DNA of 41,561 nt from NCBI GenBank assembly GCA_965220955.1, contig CBDCRK010000041.1, positions 1 through 41,561 of the forward strand. Direction: 5' to 3'. The position numbers were made by a program, and so were the translations under genes. Numbering within the stretch: the stretch's first letter is position 1; the number at the start of each line of letters is the position of its first letter. The notes under the pieces are model-generated. The model did no database searches. It had not been told where the DNA came from and saw nothing but the letters and a program-made list of their open reading frames with translations. The DNA is from CBDCRK01 sp965220955 (lineage in GTDB: Bacteria; Desulfobacterota; Binatia; Bin18; CBDCRK01). Positions 39,244 through 41,561 of the stretch are shown piece after piece.

Positions 39244-39273
39244 AATGTATGTCAGAGGGAAGGCTTTTGTCAA
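39244..39273 (-). promoter_or_regulatory. possible promoter of the isochorismatase-like gene
   Basis: Minus-strand TTGACA (39268-39273, perfect -35), an 18-base spacer and TACATT (39244-39249, 4/6 -10), 23 bases before the ATG. The -10 is weak and close to the ribosome site. Confidence 0.4.
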
Positions 39274-39527
39274 TGAATAAGAATCGTCTGTTGACACCGG
39301 CTACCCGCGGGGGCTAGGAGGACAGGTGAGCAGGCTAAATTCTTTCCTTCAATTCCTTCAAGGAGATAACCATGGCTGTGAAGTCTGAAACTTGAGTAAA
39401 GGTATGTCTGAACGGGCGACCGGCGCCACTTACTGTCGCTGGTTCATTATCAAGGTATTGCTATTGTCAGCGCTGCCGATTTTCTTGCGTTAGTGTCTGC
39501 ACCGTGACACAGTAGAAACCCAGGTGA
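39274..39527. other. gap with a vestigial start site
   Basis: CAAGGAGATAACC precedes an ATG at 39372, but the frame stops after seven codons (39393-39395). It looks like the surviving start of a lost gene. A 29-codon frame at 39404-39493 (ending WFIIKVLLLSALPIFLR) has a hydrophobic tail and a weak AAAGGT site; I do not call it. Nothing else is evident. Confidence 0.3.
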
Positions 39528-39561
39528 CAAGAATTTCTGTACAACAAGAATTTCTGTACAA
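39528..39561 (+). repeat. tandem 17-base direct repeat upstream of the alpha/beta hydrolase
   Basis: CAAGAATTTCTGTACAA is present twice back to back (39528-39544 and 39545-39561) without mismatch, 30 bases before the ATG at 39592. Each unit has an imperfectly palindromic centre (AGAATTTCT). The position suits an activator or repressor binding site array; this is inferred. Confidence 0.7.
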
Positions 39562-39591
39562 GAAGGGTTTGCCATAAAAAAGGAGGGAGTT

Positions 39592-40449
39592 ATGGGCACG
39601 GAAACACAAGCCGTAAGCCGGTATGTCACTATCAATGGCCTCAAGATTCACTATGTAGACTGGGGGAATGCAGGGGCACCCCCAATGGTCCTTTTGCATG
39701 GCCTGCGTGCCTACGGTCATTGGTTTGATGAATTCGCAGAGGTAGTCAAAGATCGTTATCAGGTGCTGGCCCTGGATCAGCGGGGTCGGGGTGAGTCCGA
39801 CTGGGCAAAAGACGGCGACTATACCAGAGAGGCCTATGTCTCGGACTTAGAAGCGTTTGTTGACACCCTCAAAATCGACAAATTTGTCCTTGTTGGGCAC
39901 TCTATGGGCGGACTCAATGCCATTCACTACACTGCTTGTCATCCAGATCGCGTGATTGCCCTCCTCGATTTAGATATTGGCCCGGAGGTTGATCCAGCGG
40001 GAATGCAAAGGATCCGCACAGAGCTGGGCAAGACCCCAGAGGAGTTCGATTCGTGGGAGCAAGCCAAGGCGTTTCTGAGAGAGCGTCACCCCAAGGCCGC
40101 CGCAGAGAATATCCAAACACGCCTCAGGTGGATGCTCAAGGAATCGCCTGAGGGCAAGGTCGTGTGGCGTTTGGACAAAGCCATATTCGATCCCAACCTT
40201 CGCCTGGAACCGTCGGAGCAGACATGGTCCCTCTTGAAACAGATACGCTGTCCCACATTGATTGTCTGTGGGAGTGAGTCAGATGTTCTCAGCGCTGAGA
40301 CCTGCGAGAAGATGGTGAAACTCATCCCGGGAAGTCGGTGGGTAGAGATTCCCAACGCTGGTCACATGATAATTGAGGACAACCCGGTAGCGTTTAATGC
40401 TGCCGCGCTCGACTTTCTGCAGAGTAGTGCCCCGGCACAAGCCGCATAG
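39592..40449 (+). CDS. alpha/beta hydrolase
   Basis: A 285-aa alpha/beta hydrolase-fold enzyme. Markers are LLHGLRAYGHW (oxyanion HG), LALDQRGRGESDW, nucleophile Ser104 in VGHSMGGLNA, probable acid Asp231 (CGSESDVLS) and His258 (NAGHMIIEDNP). A helical cap lies between residues about 130 and 215. The RGRGESD motif is common to C-C hydrolases, esterases and haloperoxidase-like proteins; no halide-stabilising Trp set is evident. No signal peptide. The start has AAAAAAGGAGGG and is preceded by a tandem direct repeat. It stands alone, convergent with the amidohydrolase at the right edge. Confidence 0.9.
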   Translation: MGTETQAVSRYVTINGLKIHYVDWGNAGAPPMVLLHGLRAYGHWFDEFAEVVKDRYQVLALDQRGRGESDWAKDGDYTREAYVSDLEAFVDTLKIDKFVLVGHSMGGLNAIHYTACHPDRVIALLDLDIGPEVDPAGMQRIRTELGKTPEEFDSWEQAKAFLRERHPKAAAENIQTRLRWMLKESPEGKVVWRLDKAIFDPNLRLEPSEQTWSLLKQIRCPTLIVCGSESDVLSAETCEKMVKLIPGSRWVEIPNAGHMIIEDNPVAFNAAALDFLQSSAPAQAA

Positions 40450-40544
40450 CAGGGCGCCCTGAGAAGCCAGGGATAAGAGCCGCACCCCGTTGAGCACCAA
40501 GTACGCCGTGGCCACTCGATAGAAGCGGGTGGTGCCGAGGGCTT

Positions 40545-41561
40545 CTATTTCTCTCGGGAGCGCACAAAGGACTCCGATTCAGCCAGTCGACCGGTGTGGG
40601 CAGATTCCGGGAACTCATAGTTGAAATCCAACATGATCCCCTCTTTGCCCAGCCCTAGCTTGGCTCTCATGTCCACCATTTCTTGCATCAAGTCTGCGAA
40701 ATTGTCATGAGCAACCTTGACCCGGACATCCGGGGGCAGTCTTGACAACAGCCGGTCAAATCGGCTGAATTCTTGCTTGAGCCTACTGGCACCACCAACC
40801 GCATCCGATCCAATCATGAATCGCGCCGGGTATCGCTTGATCAACTGGACCCATCGATCCAGGTCCTTGTAGATATAATCGTCCAATACAACCCATGACA
40901 GATCGATATAAACCTGATCTCCTGAGTCCTTGAGGACTTCTTCTATCCAGAATGGGAGATCCTCAATGTTCACGCGCCTGCTAATGCCCGCATGGCACCA
41001 GATAAACCTCGTTGTGTATTCGGTGTCATCCTCTTGCCAACGGCAACTACGAAACAGTGCAACAAGCTCGTCGAGATAGAGTGGTTGCTTGATCTCACTC
41101 GGGTTTCTCGAAACCGGCGCAATATTGTGATGAATGCTTACCGGCAGAAAATGCTTTCCCGCAAACCGACAGACACGCACTAGCGCCGGGTGATCCGCAC
41201 GGGGTCTCTCCCCGGTTGTCAGGTTCGTCAGGTCATCATGGCGCGACATCACCTCGCCAATTCCTTGCCAGATTCCTGGAAACTCCTTGATTCGTTTCAC
41301 AATGAGATCGACTGCCCCAAGATCGGTTCCGTCAAAACCCGTGATGAATGGGTGTATCTTTTGCAGTTCCGCAAGCTGGTCAGGGTCATTGGCGTACTTT
41401 CTCTGGTAGTCGAGAATGGCTGACGCAACGGTGATGTCCGTATCCCGTGCACGCTTTACTCGTGAACTACTGTCGAGGTAATACTTCGGCCTCATGAACG
41501 GCTCGTTCTCCGACCATTTCTTAATAAAAGGCATACCCGACACCATGATGTGCTCGACCCC
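40545..41561 (-). CDS. amidohydrolase-like TIM-barrel protein, 5' end outside the window
   Basis: At least 338 codons on the minus strand. The frame is open to the window edge: before the internal Met at 41546 it reads GVEHI, giving GVEHIMVSGMPFIKKW, which is mid-domain sequence in amidohydrolases, so the true start lies beyond 41561. Recognisable parts are FITGFDGTDLGAVDLI, FPGIWQGIGEVMSRHDDL, FLPVSIHHNIAPVS (His pair), RFIWCHAGISRRVN (His), FMIGSDAVGG (the conserved Asp) and a final barrel helix. This fits the PF04909 amidohydrolase superfamily, distantly related to the 36063 gene. The product is probably a hydrolase or decarboxylase; the substrate is unknown. Confidence 0.8.
   Translation of the reverse strand, partial: GVEHIMVSGMPFIKKWSENEPFMRPKYYLDSSSRVKRARDTDITVASAILDYQRKYANDPDQLAELQKIHPFITGFDGTDLGAVDLIVKRIKEFPGIWQGIGEVMSRHDDLTNLTTGERPRADHPALVRVCRFAGKHFLPVSIHHNIAPVSRNPSEIKQPLYLDELVALFRSCRWQEDDTEYTTRFIWCHAGISRRVNIEDLPFWIEEVLKDSGDQVYIDLSWVVLDDYIYKDLDRWVQLIKRYPARFMIGSDAVGGASRLKQEFSRFDRLLSRLPPDVRVKVAHDNFADLMQEMVDMRAKLGLGKEGIMLDFNYEFPESAHTGRLAESESFVRSREK

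Noticed and set aside
39404..39493. Possible 29-aa small membrane peptide
   Set aside because: The hydrophobic tail is suggestive, but the ribosome site is weak and such short frames arise by chance.

Overview
The window looks like a chromosomal accessory stretch of a Gram-negative, probably aerobic bacterium. It encodes outer-membrane beta-barrels with C-terminal Phe, a TonB-dependent receptor, an FAD protoporphyrinogen/coproporphyrinogen oxidase, a Tat-exported luciferase-like flavoenzyme and clear sigma70 promoters. The mix of CaiB-type CoA transferase, LLM oxidoreductases, N-acyl-D-amino-acid-deacylase-like amidohydrolases, VOC, SDR and NTF2-like proteins resembles large-genome uncultured lineages such as Entotheonella/Tectomicrobia. 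That placement is an inference and no rRNA is present. No tRNA, rRNA, CRISPR array or complete insertion sequence was seen.

Layout. 1-4.3 kb: crotonase (-) with a near-consensus promoter, an unusual SDR (+), a lone integron attC-like site, an AbrB/PIN toxin-antitoxin pair and an AT-rich class V aminotransferase that looks acquired. 4.3-7.7 kb (-): a single-chain triple RidA protein with an S33 hydrolase, then a Tat-signal LLM oxidoreductase with two good start sites. 7.9-11.4 kb (+): tightly packed hemE-hemH-hemY. 11.4-13.7 kb: a metallophosphoesterase relic, an LLM oxidoreductase, fused relics of a PIN toxin and a cyclase-type TPR protein, and an intact RHH/PIN pair. 14.0-18.2 kb (+): D-aminoacylase-like amidohydrolase, M81/MlrC-like metallopeptidase and CmcJ/NvfI-like oxidoreductase, a likely operon. 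18.2-21 kb: a crotonase with the catalytic residues of 6-oxocamphor hydrolase, a double VOC protein and an SDR.

21.0-25.5 kb is a mosaic of defence or toxin remnants: a PIN fragment, an orphan HsdR-N/DUF4357 nuclease, an RNase H-like fragment, and UPF0175 with a truncated DUF3368. It ends in a tandem pair of outer-membrane proteins, the first frameshifted. 25.6-29.7 kb (+) holds an ArsI/CadI-like enzyme, a SigZ-like ECF sigma factor, a TonB receptor and a bicupin. The first two both carry paired-cysteine tails, suggesting a thiophilic-metal or arsenic-responsive uptake and detoxification unit. 29.8-30.8 kb: PPOX flavoprotein and ABM monooxygenase.

30.9-39.2 kb (-) is a catabolic block: two paralogous D-aminoacylase-like amidohydrolases, an NTF2-like protein, an ACMSD-type amidohydrolase, a formyl-CoA-transferase-like CaiB protein and an isochorismatase-fold hydrolase without the nucleophilic Cys. 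A small pentapeptide-repeat gene lies between them on the other strand. The window ends with an alpha/beta hydrolase (+) and an amidohydrolase (-) cut by the right edge. The overall theme is hydrolytic and oxidative breakdown of small organic molecules, interspersed with decayed toxin-antitoxin and TPR sequences.
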